DNA of 64,000 nucleotides from Sycon ciliatum. Taxonomy: Eukaryota > Porifera > Calcarea > Leucosolenida > Sycettidae. Shown piece by piece: positions 7,390 to 17,074 of the stretch; positions within the stretch are counted from its first letter, which is position 1, and every line of letters begins with the position of its first letter. The stretch lies in contig NC_088655.1 of assembly GCF_964019385.1 (NCBI RefSeq), positions 7,201,633-7,265,632 on the forward strand, written 5' to 3'. Under the pieces are notes generated by a model that was given only the letters and a program-made list of their open reading frames with translations, searched no databases and was not told the origin of the DNA. Position numbers and translations under genes: made by a program.

Positions 7390-8970
7390 ATGGCTCAGGA
7401 AGTGTTCACCCCCAGGGGTCCGGAGGCCTTCACGGGTCTCCTGTCCAAGACCAATATCGTGCAAGGGTCGATAAAAGAACGTAGCGAGCGTAAAGTCACA
7501 CTCTTGGAAGGTGGTCGCAGCGTCCGTCTTTTCGATTCTGATAATGCCACCCCTCCTTCGCTCAACAGCGAAATCAACATTTCCACACCAAATTTGCTAG
7601 CCCTCAACGAAAGCTATTTTCTAGTGAAATTAAAGTATACGATCAAGAACAAGGCCGATGCCGCTTGGGGAAAGTTTGTGTGTACGACGTCTCCCGCCTT
7701 TTCTTGGTTCAAGAACATGCGCGTCGAGATTAACGGAATCGAGGTCACGCAATCGAGCAAAGTATCCGATTTTCAAATTGTACAACATTTGCTCAGCATG
7801 ATGGAAAGCGATCCTGATAGGCTGGCTTATACGGACAAGGACGTGTACGGTCTTCAAAAACTAGATCCTGCACTAGGAATAAAAGATATCGATCTCGGAC
7901 AATATCAGTATGGGAAGAATCGGAAGCGAGGTTATGCGTTCGCGACAAATGCTTCTGGTGCCAGTGCTGCGGCTCCAGACTTTGATGCGAATCGCGGTTT
8001 GAAAAGAACTCCTACGATGCATCTTACTTCGGAGACGGGATACGGGGATGCAGTCGAGTCCAACGGTAGGAGAGTGACCGAAGGAAAATATCAATTTAAA
8101 ATGAGGCCATTCGTTCCGTTCTTCAACGCTGACGACTCCTGGCTTCCTCCCAACACTCAAGTCAAAATACGATTCGATCTCCCGCAACAAGAGCTTACGC
8201 GCTACGTAATCGCTTCGAGCTTGGGCGCTGCAGATGCTACACGTTTGAAAGAGGTACAAATCGATCTGGAACAGCTGGATTTGGTGTACGCTACGTACAG
8301 ATTGGATCCAGACATGGCCGACAAGATCACGTTACCTCGAGAGCTATACTATCACACGTGGTGCCCCAGACTCGTGCAAAAAACCATTTCTGATGCGCAG
8401 GGAACGATCGAGATTCTGCAAAATGCCGACATCCCCAGAAGAATGATTCTCTTCTTTACCGATCTTGATTTGGGGAAAACCCCGACCGATGCATACGGAA
8501 ATAATGCGTATAATTGCTCCAATCGTCTAGCAATGGTACATGGAGGTTTAACGCAGCTTCGCGTGATGGTAAACGACGAACCGGTGTTCGATAGCCCCCT
8601 GCGATTTGAGTGGGCGCTAGGTGCTGGAGACGGATACTACGATCCTGATAAATCGTCGTATCTTCGTGCTCTGTCTCTGGTTCAAAACTTTTTCGGGAAA
8701 GGCTATCGGAAAGAGGTTCCCATCGATTCCAAGGACTTCTGCAACACGTACTTTATGATACCGATCAGTCTGAATTTAGACAAGCATCTGGATAACCCCA
8801 AGCTGCGCGGTAATTTGAGCATCGACTATCAGTTCACCGACAATCAGGCTGCTCCCGTCCGAGCACCCGGTAGCGGACAAAACAAGAGCTTGAAGGCCAA
8901 CCTGCTCTGTCTCGACAAGTACATGTACACGTTCAGCAAGGATCAGGGTATCAAGTACGAAGTTGTTTAA
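7390..8970 (+). CDS. Major capsid protein, double jelly roll
   Basis: The 526-residue protein has the length, beta-rich pattern and gene position of the Polinton/adintovirus major capsid protein, which forms the hexon-like trimers of an icosahedral shell. It begins at an ATG after a long A/T-rich spacer and ends in TAA at 8968-8970. Phrases such as FKNMRVEINGIEV and the later TQLRVMVNDEPVF are typical of the paired jelly-roll halves. It looks whole. Next to it lie the minor capsid gene and a basic pVI/core-like gene, forming a virion cassette. Confidence 0.9.
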   Translation: MAQEVFTPRGPEAFTGLLSKTNIVQGSIKERSERKVTLLEGGRSVRLFDSDNATPPSLNSEINISTPNLLALNESYFLVKLKYTIKNKADAAWGKFVCTTSPAFSWFKNMRVEINGIEVTQSSKVSDFQIVQHLLSMMESDPDRLAYTDKDVYGLQKLDPALGIKDIDLGQYQYGKNRKRGYAFATNASGASAAAPDFDANRGLKRTPTMHLTSETGYGDAVESNGRRVTEGKYQFKMRPFVPFFNADDSWLPPNTQVKIRFDLPQQELTRYVIASSLGAADATRLKEVQIDLEQLDLVYATYRLDPDMADKITLPRELYYHTWCPRLVQKTISDAQGTIEILQNADIPRRMILFFTDLDLGKTPTDAYGNNAYNCSNRLAMVHGGLTQLRVMVNDEPVFDSPLRFEWALGAGDGYYDPDKSSYLRALSLVQNFFGKGYRKEVPIDSKDFCNTYFMIPISLNLDKHLDNPKLRGNLSIDYQFTDNQAAPVRAPGSGQNKSLKANLLCLDKYMYTFSKDQGIKYEVV

Positions 8971-9041
8971 AAAATATGGAAATAAAAATTAAAAAAAAAA
9001 AAAAATTTATCACTAACATTAATGAAGCGATAGTCGGAATA

Positions 9042-9629
9042 ATGTATGCGGGGGGTGATTTACGTACCATTCCACGCCCTCCATCAAACAGCGGAGGTGC
9101 TAGATCTACGAGAGACGTGACTCGCAGCAGCATGATGGATCCGGTAATGTTACAAATGTTAACTCAGAGAGGGGGTCTCTCATCCCATTCCGGGGGGAGT
9201 TCGGTGAACGAAGGTGTCCTGAACGTGCAGATGAAAAAGTCCGCAACCAGATTACCTCAAAGAGGCGGGAGAACTCGGGGCCGGAGAAGGAGAAGGAGGA
9301 CGCCGGGAATTCGAGGAAGAGGATTCGGAAGCTTTTTGAAGAAAGCTGCACGATTTGGTGCTAAAGCGCTAAAGAGCGACACCGGTAGAGCGCTGGTGAA
9401 AAACCTCGGTACGAGAGCCGGGACTGCGCTGTTGAACAAGGCTATGAACAAGGCCAGCCGCATGGGCCTGTCCGATGACATGCGAGAAGGACTTCAAAGT
9501 CGCCTGACGCAAGGTTTGGACGCCGGACTCGACACGGGTCTTGATAAAATTTCATCGATTGCAGGTAGCGGCGGTATGACCCGTCCTGAAAGCCTTTTCG
9601 CACAAAAAATACTGCGCAACATTAACTAG
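9042..9629 (+). CDS. Basic, glycine-rich virion-associated protein (pVI/core-like)
   Basis: I chose the ATG at 9042 (195 residues); the frame is open further up but that part is a lysine run from a poly-A spacer. Residues about 75-95 are extremely basic (runs of Arg and Gly), followed by an amphipathic region (FGSFLKKAARFGAKALK) and a second helix. Basic cores next to amphipathic helices are found in adenoviral pVI, pVII and pX proteins, which bind DNA or disturb membranes. The gene lies between the major capsid and ATPase genes, as such genes do in other Polintons. Confidence 0.7.
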   Translation: MYAGGDLRTIPRPPSNSGGARSTRDVTRSSMMDPVMLQMLTQRGGLSSHSGGSSVNEGVLNVQMKKSATRLPQRGGRTRGRRRRRRTPGIRGRGFGSFLKKAARFGAKALKSDTGRALVKNLGTRAGTALLNKAMNKASRMGLSDDMREGLQSRLTQGLDAGLDTGLDKISSIAGSGGMTRPESLFAQKILRNIN

Positions 9630-9642
9630 TAGTGCAGGAAGC

Positions 9643-10437
9643 ATGGATTTCATTTCTCTACTTTCCAAGCCGTCGAGGGTCGTAAACAAGGTGAGCGGCA
9701 GCGGACGAAGAGCATTGAAACGCGACTCACGACAAGATGCAAGCGAGGGTACACCGAAACGATCGACATCCGTGCACACGAGCGGGTTGAAAATGCCCGG
9801 ATTAAAGTTCGAAAGGAAGCCGTGGTTTTCGGAACTCATACCCGCCCTGAAGCAATGGGGTCAGAATGTGATGTTTTTAGGTCAAAGCAACATGGGTAAA
9901 TCCTACTTCATGAGGAAGCTCTTGAGTGAAGTGAAGCCCGAACGGCTCGTAGTCATTTCGAACACGTCAGCTGATCAGTACAATCTAGAAGGTCTAAAGT
10001 CCTTCAAGCACTACTCCGTCATGCCGGAGTGCATCGAAGACATGGAATTGGAACCTCAAACCTACGTGATCATAGACGATATACGCATTATGGGGTTGAA
10101 GCACGGCAGCCAGCGAGAATGTCTCTACAAGTTTTTCACGATGTACAGTCATCATCATCAGCTGAACGTCTTTTTCCTTTCCCAGAGCTTCGACAACATG
10201 AAGGATATGAAGATCAACGCTAATTTCCTGTACTTGTTTCGCTTCACCGACAGGAGTAACATCAAGCGGTATTTGAATACGCTTTTTGGCGGCTCATCGG
10301 TAAAATCTGCGCTGACTTTCAAACTTTATGAAAAGCTGTTGATTATGTGTCAGAGACCAATTCTTGCCATAGACTGTTCTAAGAACACCTACTCAACTTA
10401 TTGTGATGGAGAAAGCAATAAAGTTAATTTCGAATGA
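9643..10437 (+). CDS. Genome-packaging ATPase (FtsK/HerA, A32-like)
   Basis: The protein has 264 residues, with Walker A at 80-87 (GQSNMGKS) and Walker B at about 141-147 (YVIIDDI), followed by sensor-like Ser/Gln residues in FFLSQSF. This is the compact packaging ATPase of Polintons and other jelly-roll viruses, related to poxvirus A32, which pumps DNA into the shell. The basic first 45 residues are probably disordered. The start ATG lies 13 bases after the preceding stop codon. The gene looks whole. Confidence 0.93.
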   Translation: MDFISLLSKPSRVVNKVSGSGRRALKRDSRQDASEGTPKRSTSVHTSGLKMPGLKFERKPWFSELIPALKQWGQNVMFLGQSNMGKSYFMRKLLSEVKPERLVVISNTSADQYNLEGLKSFKHYSVMPECIEDMELEPQTYVIIDDIRIMGLKHGSQRECLYKFFTMYSHHHQLNVFFLSQSFDNMKDMKINANFLYLFRFTDRSNIKRYLNTLFGGSSVKSALTFKLYEKLLIMCQRPILAIDCSKNTYSTYCDGESNKVNFE

Positions 10438-10582
10438 ATCGGTCTATTTTGTAAACTTCTTCACTTTTGGCCTAAATCTTAGCCTAAATTTTAGCCTGAA
10501 GACCACCCCAAAATCTAGCGCAAATTTTGACCAATTTAAAAAAAAAAACCTCGTATACATTTGAGTACGTCCGGTGCGAGTC
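10438..10582. other. AT-rich spacer with short direct repeats
   Basis: The spacer has repeated CCTAAATYTTAG-type words and a poly-A run just before the next gene. It holds no gene; it may act as promoter and 3' end region. Confidence 0.4.
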
Positions 10583-11653
10583 ATGGATCACTTACTCGTA
10601 CAATTTTCATCGGGGTTACCCAGTACTATAAGGGCTATAAATAAAAAGGGTTTGTTCAGAATACCGAAGAAGAAACGACTTCTCGTTCTAAAACACATTC
10701 AAGAGCACCCCGAATACGTAATAGTGAAGAGGCGCAGGACTTGGGAAGTCTTGGGCACCGCTCCCCCGATGACGCAGAAGGGAGGTAACAGCTACAACGC
10801 TTTTCTGAAAAATGCCAAAAAAGTTCTTTCCAACGTACCCGGAAATCCGCTGGAAAATGTCAGTCTTTTGGAGCTGCAAAAAGATGCTCAGATCAAACGG
10901 CTTTACGAGGATGTCTTCAAGCACAACCCGGATCTGATAGGGTACGACTCGGTCAGAAATGCGATCGCATCGACCATCCTCAACTACGATGGTAGCAGCG
11001 GCCAGATACGAGATTCTCGTTCGGATGCGCGAAGGAAAAGAGCTGATGCTGGCACAGTGACGACGGCATCTTCTGCCAGTTCATGGGGATTGAGTCGCCC
11101 TCACGAATTCGACCTATGGACTCTTCAGCTGATGGATAATTTGCTCAAAGAAAAGGATATACCTGGGGAATTCCTACAAAGCCCATACTTCACAAACAGA
11201 ACGTCTCTGCTGAGGTTGTATGAGCAGGATCGCGAACATTATCGAAGCATTGTCGAGCGTCACATAGAGCAATTGGAATTGGAAACTGCTCACGACTATA
11301 AGGTGTTGGTCAATCGAGTGTCACAACAATACCTCGCTCGATACCCCTTCAGAGTAATGGCGGAGACTTTCAAGGATAAGTTCAATTTCGTAAATCTAGG
11401 CCCTAAAGTCGCTAGCCTCGAGATGCTGTCCAGCGTGGTTAGTAGCGCATATGACAAATTTCCAACTCTCGATGCTCTCCGACAGGCTTATGCGGCCTCG
11501 GACGAAGCAAAGTACGTAAACGTTAACGATTTCATGAAGCCAATCCAGAGTAGTCTGACTAGTGATGAAGGGTTCGCTCATCAACTGTTCAAAGCCAATA
11601 CAAGAACCAGAAAAAAAGTCCAGGAAATCCTTGCGGGCAAGACCATACCGTAG
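10583..11653 (+). CDS. Polinton protein of unknown function between ATPase and protease
   Basis: The first ATG is at 10583, giving 356 residues. The N-terminal 60 residues are rich in Lys and Arg (KKGLFRIPKKKRLLVLK), the middle is charged and helical, and the C-terminal half is helical with no cysteine clusters. No enzymatic motif is visible. Many Polintons have an unassigned gene at this place. The presence of a Gly-Gly-like site (TQKGGNS) near residue 65 could be a processing site for the adenain-like protease, which would make this a virion precursor; that is inference. Confidence 0.7.
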   Translation: MDHLLVQFSSGLPSTIRAINKKGLFRIPKKKRLLVLKHIQEHPEYVIVKRRRTWEVLGTAPPMTQKGGNSYNAFLKNAKKVLSNVPGNPLENVSLLELQKDAQIKRLYEDVFKHNPDLIGYDSVRNAIASTILNYDGSSGQIRDSRSDARRKRADAGTVTTASSASSWGLSRPHEFDLWTLQLMDNLLKEKDIPGEFLQSPYFTNRTSLLRLYEQDREHYRSIVERHIEQLELETAHDYKVLVNRVSQQYLARYPFRVMAETFKDKFNFVNLGPKVASLEMLSSVVSSAYDKFPTLDALRQAYAASDEAKYVNVNDFMKPIQSSLTSDEGFAHQLFKANTRTRKKVQEILAGKTIP

Positions 11654-11721
11654 CTGTTAAAAAAAAAAAAATTATAATAATAATAATAATTAAAAAAAAT
11701 ACTAGTAAATCGTAAAGAGCG
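11654..11721. promoter_or_regulatory. A/T-rich spacer with poly-A and AAT repeats
   Basis: The spacer between two + strand genes is almost wholly A and T (poly-A then ATAATAATAATAATT). Similar A/T-rich spacers precede the major capsid gene and the gene at 9042. They probably combine 3' end formation with promoter function for the next gene. Confidence 0.4.
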
Positions 11722-12318
11722 ATGGAGAAGGTGTTTTTGAACTATGCTCTAACAAATCATGATATCAATCATGTTCTGCAAGATGTCCGCGCCTTTCGGG
11801 GCGTCGGTGCATATGACCACCTACCACATTTGGATACCGGTCAGTTCTGCATAGTGAACACGGACAACGTGCACTCATCGACCACCAGTCCCCCTGAAGG
11901 CGGACATCATTGGATAACGATCTACCGGGACGGGCGGTGCATTATCATCTTCGATAGCTTTGGCAGAAGCTTACATGATATCGGGGTCGATTATGATGAG
12001 GCGGACTTTCACCGCTCCATTGCGAGTAGATTTCCCCCATACAAGTACGATTTGATCACAACAACTCAATCGATACAGCATTCCCAAAGTTCTGTTTGTG
12101 GGTGGTATTGTATTCTAGCAGGTCTTCATCTTCTCACCTTTGGCGTAACGCAGACCCTTCTCTTTTTTAAAGAAATGTTCGGATCGAATTTACGTCATAA
12201 CGACGAGATTCTTTTTCACATCATCAAGTGCATGCTCAGAACAGGCGTGTTCGGTCGAGATGTGAGACGGAACGTCAAAAGTCTCACCGATCTAATGAAT
12301 CATAGAATCAGAAAATAA
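11722..12318 (+). CDS. Adenain-like cysteine protease
   Basis: The protein has 198 residues. His63 in GGHHWITIY, Asp78 in IIFDSFG and Cys126 in SSVCGWYC form the adenovirus protease (Ulp1/C5-type) triad, and the Gln before the cysteine box supplies the oxyanion hole. In adenoviruses this enzyme cleaves virion precursors at Gly-Gly or Gly-x sites during maturation. The length is typical for the family and the gene looks whole. It stands between the unknown 10583 gene and the integrase. Confidence 0.93.
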   Translation: MEKVFLNYALTNHDINHVLQDVRAFRGVGAYDHLPHLDTGQFCIVNTDNVHSSTTSPPEGGHHWITIYRDGRCIIIFDSFGRSLHDIGVDYDEADFHRSIASRFPPYKYDLITTTQSIQHSQSSVCGWYCILAGLHLLTFGVTQTLLFFKEMFGSNLRHNDEILFHIIKCMLRTGVFGRDVRRNVKSLTDLMNHRIRK

Positions 12319-12340
12319 TTTCACTCAATATTTATCTACA

Positions 12341-13324
12341 ATGGCTGAGAGCGAGTGGGAGAGGGAACTCGATAGGTTGGTCAGCGGGCGAAAGCCCACC
12401 GACTGGCATCAGCTTGCCAAAGAACTGCATCGGCCGAGACGAATCCATTTCAGACGACGCTCCGTTCGAAGCACTGGCGTGGATGAAATTTGGAGCGCTG
12501 ACCTCGTCGACATGCAAGCTTACGCACGACAGAATCAAAACTATAAATTTCTCCTCACCGTCATCGACCTGTACTCTCGCTATGCTTGGGCCATTCCTTT
12601 GAAGCGTAAAACAGGCATCGAAGTCAGAGATGCTTTTCGCCGAATTGTCAACACGTCCGATCGCATTCCTAAAAAGTTATGGGTAGATCGAGGAAAGGAA
12701 TTCTACAACTCGTCCATGAACGTGTGGAGAGGTGAAAATGACATCGACATTTACAGCACTAACAACGAGGGGAAGGCCGTCGTTATCGAGCGCTTCAACC
12801 GTACCCTGAAGAGCAGGATGTGGAAACACTTTACGGAAACCGGAACGTACAAATACGTCGACGTGTTACCCAGGCTACTGCACAGCTACAACACTACCAA
12901 GCACAGAGTCATCTCGCAAACCCCGAGCGAAGCTGCTCATGGAAAAAACATTCGCATCGCAACACGCCAGACAGATCAACCCCCCAAGTATCACACAGGA
13001 GCGAAGGTTCGCATCTCGAAACAGAAAGGCCACTTTGAAAAAGGTTACACGCCAAATTGGAGTGAGGAAGTGTTTCAGATCAGGAAGGTTCTATTCACAG
13101 ATCCGGTTACGTATCAGTTGGAAGATCTAAAAGGTGAAGAACTTACAGGCGGTTTCTATGAAAATGAATTGCAGCAAGCAAAAGAAACCGGACTGAGACT
13201 GAACAAAGTGATTAAAACGAAGGGTAATACATCTCTAGTATCTTTCAAAGGCTATCCAGCCAAGTTTGATGAGTGGTTAAGAAAATCTCAAGTTAATCGG
13301 TTGCGTAAGAATAAAATATTGTGA
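12341..13324 (+). CDS. Retroviral-type integrase with C-terminal chromodomain
   Basis: The protein has 327 residues. The catalytic core has Asp54 (WSADLVDM), Asp116 (LWVDRGKEF) and Glu150 (VIERFNRT), the DDE triad of retroviral and Polinton integrases. The C-terminal part (about 270-320) contains FKGYPAKFDEWL, a chromodomain signature that could read histone marks and steer insertion. The enzyme makes the 6-bp target duplications seen at 258-263 and 18971-18976. An N-terminal HHCC finger is not obvious. The gene ends shortly before the convergent polymerase gene. Confidence 0.94.
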   Translation: MAESEWERELDRLVSGRKPTDWHQLAKELHRPRRIHFRRRSVRSTGVDEIWSADLVDMQAYARQNQNYKFLLTVIDLYSRYAWAIPLKRKTGIEVRDAFRRIVNTSDRIPKKLWVDRGKEFYNSSMNVWRGENDIDIYSTNNEGKAVVIERFNRTLKSRMWKHFTETGTYKYVDVLPRLLHSYNTTKHRVISQTPSEAAHGKNIRIATRQTDQPPKYHTGAKVRISKQKGHFEKGYTPNWSEEVFQIRKVLFTDPVTYQLEDLKGEELTGGFYENELQQAKETGLRLNKVIKTKGNTSLVSFKGYPAKFDEWLRKSQVNRLRKNKIL

Positions 13325-13395
13325 GAATAAAATATTATGAGAACACTATGTATTTCATGAAGTGAGCGAATGGTCTGCCGCTACGCTAAGATGTG
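13325..13395. terminator. Convergent 3' ends of integrase and polymerase genes
   Basis: A short AT-rich spacer with AATAAAATATT repeated twice lies between the stop codons of two convergent genes. The AATAAA words can serve as polyadenylation signals for the integrase transcript. Confidence 0.5.
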
Positions 13396-16300
13396 TTATG
13401 CCGGAATCTTATAATGTCCATATGCAAGTGTGCTCACACCGTCGTCGAGGATGTACCTCTTGCTATCGAACGGTGATAGCGCCACTTTGCGGATGGTCTC
13501 ACCATAGATGTGGTGATTCCGGCTGCGCAGCACATTCATCTCTCTCTCGATGCTCTGCTGATCGCGTAGAAGGCAGTCCTTGTACGTCGAGAACTGCAGA
13601 GTATCGTTCACGACGGACTTCTTCACACCCTTCGCACGCTTTGCTGACTCTTCGCCGGTGTACGCGTACATCTTTGAGCGAAGCCCCACGAACTCGCTCA
13701 TGATGCGTCCACCCAGCTCATCCTTGAACTTGCCGACGACTTTCTTGTTTGCGAGGGAGTGCAGAGGATGGTCAGTCGGATAGTTGGACGTATCGTACTG
13801 ATCCATCATGTCACTCATGTCCGCATACAGGTCGGCCGTGGCGTACTGCAGGATGAACGAGTCGGTGTCCGTGTAACACAGCCGTACGTTCTGACCATAG
13901 CGTGGCTTCAGAGTGTCGTAGAAGAAGCTGTACATCAGCACCTTCGACAACTCTAGGATGGAGAAACCCACGTATATAGGTTTGTTCAAGTGAACTTTAC
14001 ACTTGAAGAACTCCACCGCCACCAGGTCGTTGTCGTACACGATACTGCGCTTGTACGTTGGCTTGACGATGGCGCGCCGCAGCCTGTCCACCTCTTCTTC
14101 CGAGCGGACAAGCTTCAGGTTCAAGCGGCGCCGGACGTTCTCCATCGTCTTGCCAAACACTGCATTGTTCATGAGTTTGTAGAAATCTTTCTCAAACTCC
14201 GATGCAGCATTCGTACGCAGATCGGTGTTCAGCTGGATGTACGAGCGCATCCACGGACGCTGCGTGAACTGGAGGACGCGATGCACTTCACTCACTTCCA
14301 CGCCAAGCGCCACGTACGCCTGCAGATTTACGTAGTGGCACACGTAGCGGGTTTTTGGCAGCAGAGTGAGCATCAGCTTCTTCTCCTTCTGCTTGCCCAA
14401 GCCGAGCTGTTGCGCCAGCTGCTGCTGATGCGGCGACAGCATGTCGTCCGTCACGCACATGTTCTCGGGGCAAGGAGGATACTCGTTTAGCGCATCGTGC
14501 ACACCATCGGGAATCGTGAGATCACACTCCACGATGTATCCCACGGGCGAATCGTGGGGGTGCGTCATGACGATGTCGGCCACGAGATCATCGCTGATGT
14601 CCTCCACGAACTTGAAGTCGCCGATGGGCAGGGGCTGCTGCATGGCCCAGCCGTACAGATTGTTTGCGTCGACGTACTGCAGATACGTCATAGGCTTCGA
14701 GGGATCGTACCCGTCTGGGATAAGATCGTTGTTAGCCTCGGCGTACCTCTGCACACTCATGCTGATTCCACCGCGGATGCCGTGCTCGATGAAGGTGTGC
14801 ATCGTCACGTCAGACAGCAGGTCCAGACTGACGTCGGACACCTTGAGCAGCGCACTCCACGCAAACCCGGGCAGCGTATAGTAGTTGGCCGGATCTAGCG
14901 AGTACGTGGCGATGGCGGTGGTGCGGAAGTTCTCAAATACATCCGCCAGCAAGTACACGTCCGTCTTCAGGTAAAGATCATGATAATCACGCAGAGTGAC
15001 ACAATCAAACCTGTTCCAGACGGTTTGCGCGTGACGGTACTCGTCATCGGTGATGTGTGCCTCGGACAGCGACGAGTAGAACTTCTCCCGTGGGGGGAGA
15101 CTCTCTTCGTCGAAGCGGCTGAACGAGTCCATGTACTCGTACGGGTATACACCTTTCCGAAGCAGAAGATCCGTCTTCTCGGGATCTCCCCCATGCAGAT
15201 CACGCATGCGGACGAACGCTTCTCCAGGTGTTGCCTTCGCAAGCTTATCCAGCGAAGTGCTGAGAAAAGCGTACGAGTCGATGAACACGAACTGCCGCCA
15301 CATCATAGCGATGTACTTTTCCGTGTTGGACGGAACGATGTTGATGGAGCCGCGCTCCTCCGTGTGCTCCTTGTCTCCAGCATCTTGGTACGTCACTTCG
15401 TCAATCTTCGTTTTACCGAGATGACTGACGATGTGATGCGCGTCGTACCCCTTGAGATTGTGGAACACCACCGGGATGTTCACCTTGCCGGGTACGATGC
15501 GCAGCTGAAGATTACAGGAGTTGTGCGCTGCTCCGCGAAACGCACCCGTCATGTGATCGTGGTCACGCACACGATCCCCTCCGAGACGACGTTTACATAT
15601 CCAGCAATCCCTGACGCTGAGAAAACCAGCCTCCTCATCAGGCGTCAGGTTCATAGGGCGACGATTCTCCAAGTCTTCACGAATGGAGACTTCCTGCAGT
15701 TCCAGGGAGGTCAGGAACTGCTCTACTGAATCTTCGCCCGTATGCTGGAACGTATCAGTCACGGTGCCATCACTGCGCACGACGATGTATGCGGCAGAAC
15801 AGGGTATGTGCTCCGAGTGCTGCTTCGTCTTCCCCCCAATGCTTTTAGGCTCAGCATGAGGTGTGATGATGCTCTCGAAATCAGCATAAATCACATACGG
15901 TGCACGAAGCTGCTTCTCGTACTGCGTGAAACGCAGCTTTTCACCCTTCTGCGGCATCACCGCCCGCGCGATGAGATGGTCTTTACAATGCAGCTGGTGA
16001 CTCTCCAGAGCTGCCTGAGTGCTCAACACGTTCAGGCATCGGTAGCACACCTTCCGCCCACGACGACTTTTGTTGGCTACCAGCCGACCCATGTTCTTGA
16101 TGAACACCCAGTGCTGCACGTTACGTTCGTCCTCAGTTTGACCAGAAAACAGGAGCAGATTGATGGCTTCCTGAGGATCGCCTTTTCTGGTCAGACGAAG
16201 CGGAACGACAGTCTTCCCATCATCCGATATGCCGAAAACGTTGACGGCGAGATCGGCATTGTTCTGCTCCAACGTCGTGATGGCACACATACTAGCTGGA

Positions 16301-16932
16301 AACTCTACACCGGCAAAGTTCAGCTCGTCGACGTATGGAACGTACTTCGTTGCACGATTGTAGTTTGCACCGACATCCTCGTGATGTTTTGCAGCCAGCA
16401 GAGCCCACTGCAAACATCGATTGTCGTTGCTGATGATGTTGAGGCAGGCTGTCTTAGCCTTGATGTGCTGGGGGAGTTGGATGAACGTTCCACCTCCCAT
16501 CGGCACAAATTTCGACAATTCCAGATATACGGCTTCGACGTGATCCACGATCCACCCCGATCCATTCCGGACAAACTCATCGATTTGAGCATCGATCTCT
16601 GCTGCAGCACTATCCAGTTTGTACCGAACATCATCATCATTCAGGATGATGGTGGTTCGCGTGCGCACGAAGAAGCTGATGAACACCTTGTCACCGGTGA
16701 CACCATCCTGCTTCAACAAGCGCAGTTGAAGGACAATAGCTACTTTGTATCTCCCAAACTCGAGGACGTCATCGCGAAGCAGCTCACTGAGGCTCCTGTC
16801 CATCAGCTGCAACAAAACGCTAGCATCCTGGTACTCTCCAGCACCAAGATTGCAGACGTAGTTCCTGAGCATTCGCGCATTATGCTCGAGCTCGAACTCG
16901 AACATTCGCATCACTCGGCTTGGTTGGGACAT
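13396..16932 (-). CDS. POLB: Protein-primed family B DNA polymerase
   Basis: The protein has 1,178 residues. In order: a C2H2 finger-like stretch at about 296-316, exonuclease motif I at 349-355 (YADFESI), a recombination-endonuclease-VII-like Cys/His region at about 443-474 (CWICKRRL with DHDHMTGAFRG), Exo II near 490-500 (HNLKGYDAHH), polymerase motif A at about 754-762 (VDANNLYGW), motif B near 919-930 (LMNNAVFGKTM) and motif C at about 1019-1025 (CYTDTDS). The TPR inserts typical of protein-primed enzymes fall between the exonuclease and motif B. It copies the element's linear DNA from the inverted-repeat ends. It is the only large - strand gene and looks whole. Confidence 0.96.
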   Translation of the reverse strand: MSQPSRVMRMFEFELEHNARMLRNYVCNLGAGEYQDASVLLQLMDRSLSELLRDDVLEFGRYKVAIVLQLRLLKQDGVTGDKVFISFFVRTRTTIILNDDDVRYKLDSAAAEIDAQIDEFVRNGSGWIVDHVEAVYLELSKFVPMGGGTFIQLPQHIKAKTACLNIISNDNRCLQWALLAAKHHEDVGANYNRATKYVPYVDELNFAGVEFPASMCAITTLEQNNADLAVNVFGISDDGKTVVPLRLTRKGDPQEAINLLLFSGQTEDERNVQHWVFIKNMGRLVANKSRRGRKVCYRCLNVLSTQAALESHQLHCKDHLIARAVMPQKGEKLRFTQYEKQLRAPYVIYADFESIITPHAEPKSIGGKTKQHSEHIPCSAAYIVVRSDGTVTDTFQHTGEDSVEQFLTSLELQEVSIREDLENRRPMNLTPDEEAGFLSVRDCWICKRRLGGDRVRDHDHMTGAFRGAAHNSCNLQLRIVPGKVNIPVVFHNLKGYDAHHIVSHLGKTKIDEVTYQDAGDKEHTEERGSINIVPSNTEKYIAMMWRQFVFIDSYAFLSTSLDKLAKATPGEAFVRMRDLHGGDPEKTDLLLRKGVYPYEYMDSFSRFDEESLPPREKFYSSLSEAHITDDEYRHAQTVWNRFDCVTLRDYHDLYLKTDVYLLADVFENFRTTAIATYSLDPANYYTLPGFAWSALLKVSDVSLDLLSDVTMHTFIEHGIRGGISMSVQRYAEANNDLIPDGYDPSKPMTYLQYVDANNLYGWAMQQPLPIGDFKFVEDISDDLVADIVMTHPHDSPVGYIVECDLTIPDGVHDALNEYPPCPENMCVTDDMLSPHQQQLAQQLGLGKQKEKKLMLTLLPKTRYVCHYVNLQAYVALGVEVSEVHRVLQFTQRPWMRSYIQLNTDLRTNAASEFEKDFYKLMNNAVFGKTMENVRRRLNLKLVRSEEEVDRLRRAIVKPTYKRSIVYDNDLVAVEFFKCKVHLNKPIYVGFSILELSKVLMYSFFYDTLKPRYGQNVRLCYTDTDSFILQYATADLYADMSDMMDQYDTSNYPTDHPLHSLANKKVVGKFKDELGGRIMSEFVGLRSKMYAYTGEESAKRAKGVKKSVVNDTLQFSTYKDCLLRDQQSIEREMNVLRSRNHHIYGETIRKVALSPFDSKRYILDDGVSTLAYGHYKIPA

Positions 16933-17074
16933 CTTGTAGCTAAATGTACTTTCAACTAAACAAACTTACTTTCACCTTTCTTCATCGAAGGAAAATAAAT
17001 TATGAGCAAGTAAAAGGAAAAGCATCTAGAGTACTTCGCCCGCGTTCTGTTTGAACCCGTTCAAACTTGTCGTT
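16933..17074. promoter_or_regulatory. Spacer between polymerase start and right inverted repeat
   Basis: About 140 bp with no gene. It should hold the promoter of the polymerase gene, read leftward. Confidence 0.35.

Noticed and set aside
13400-16960. Many + strand frames opposite the polymerase gene, up to 405 codons
   Set aside because: They are antisense to a well supported gene and have no family motifs.
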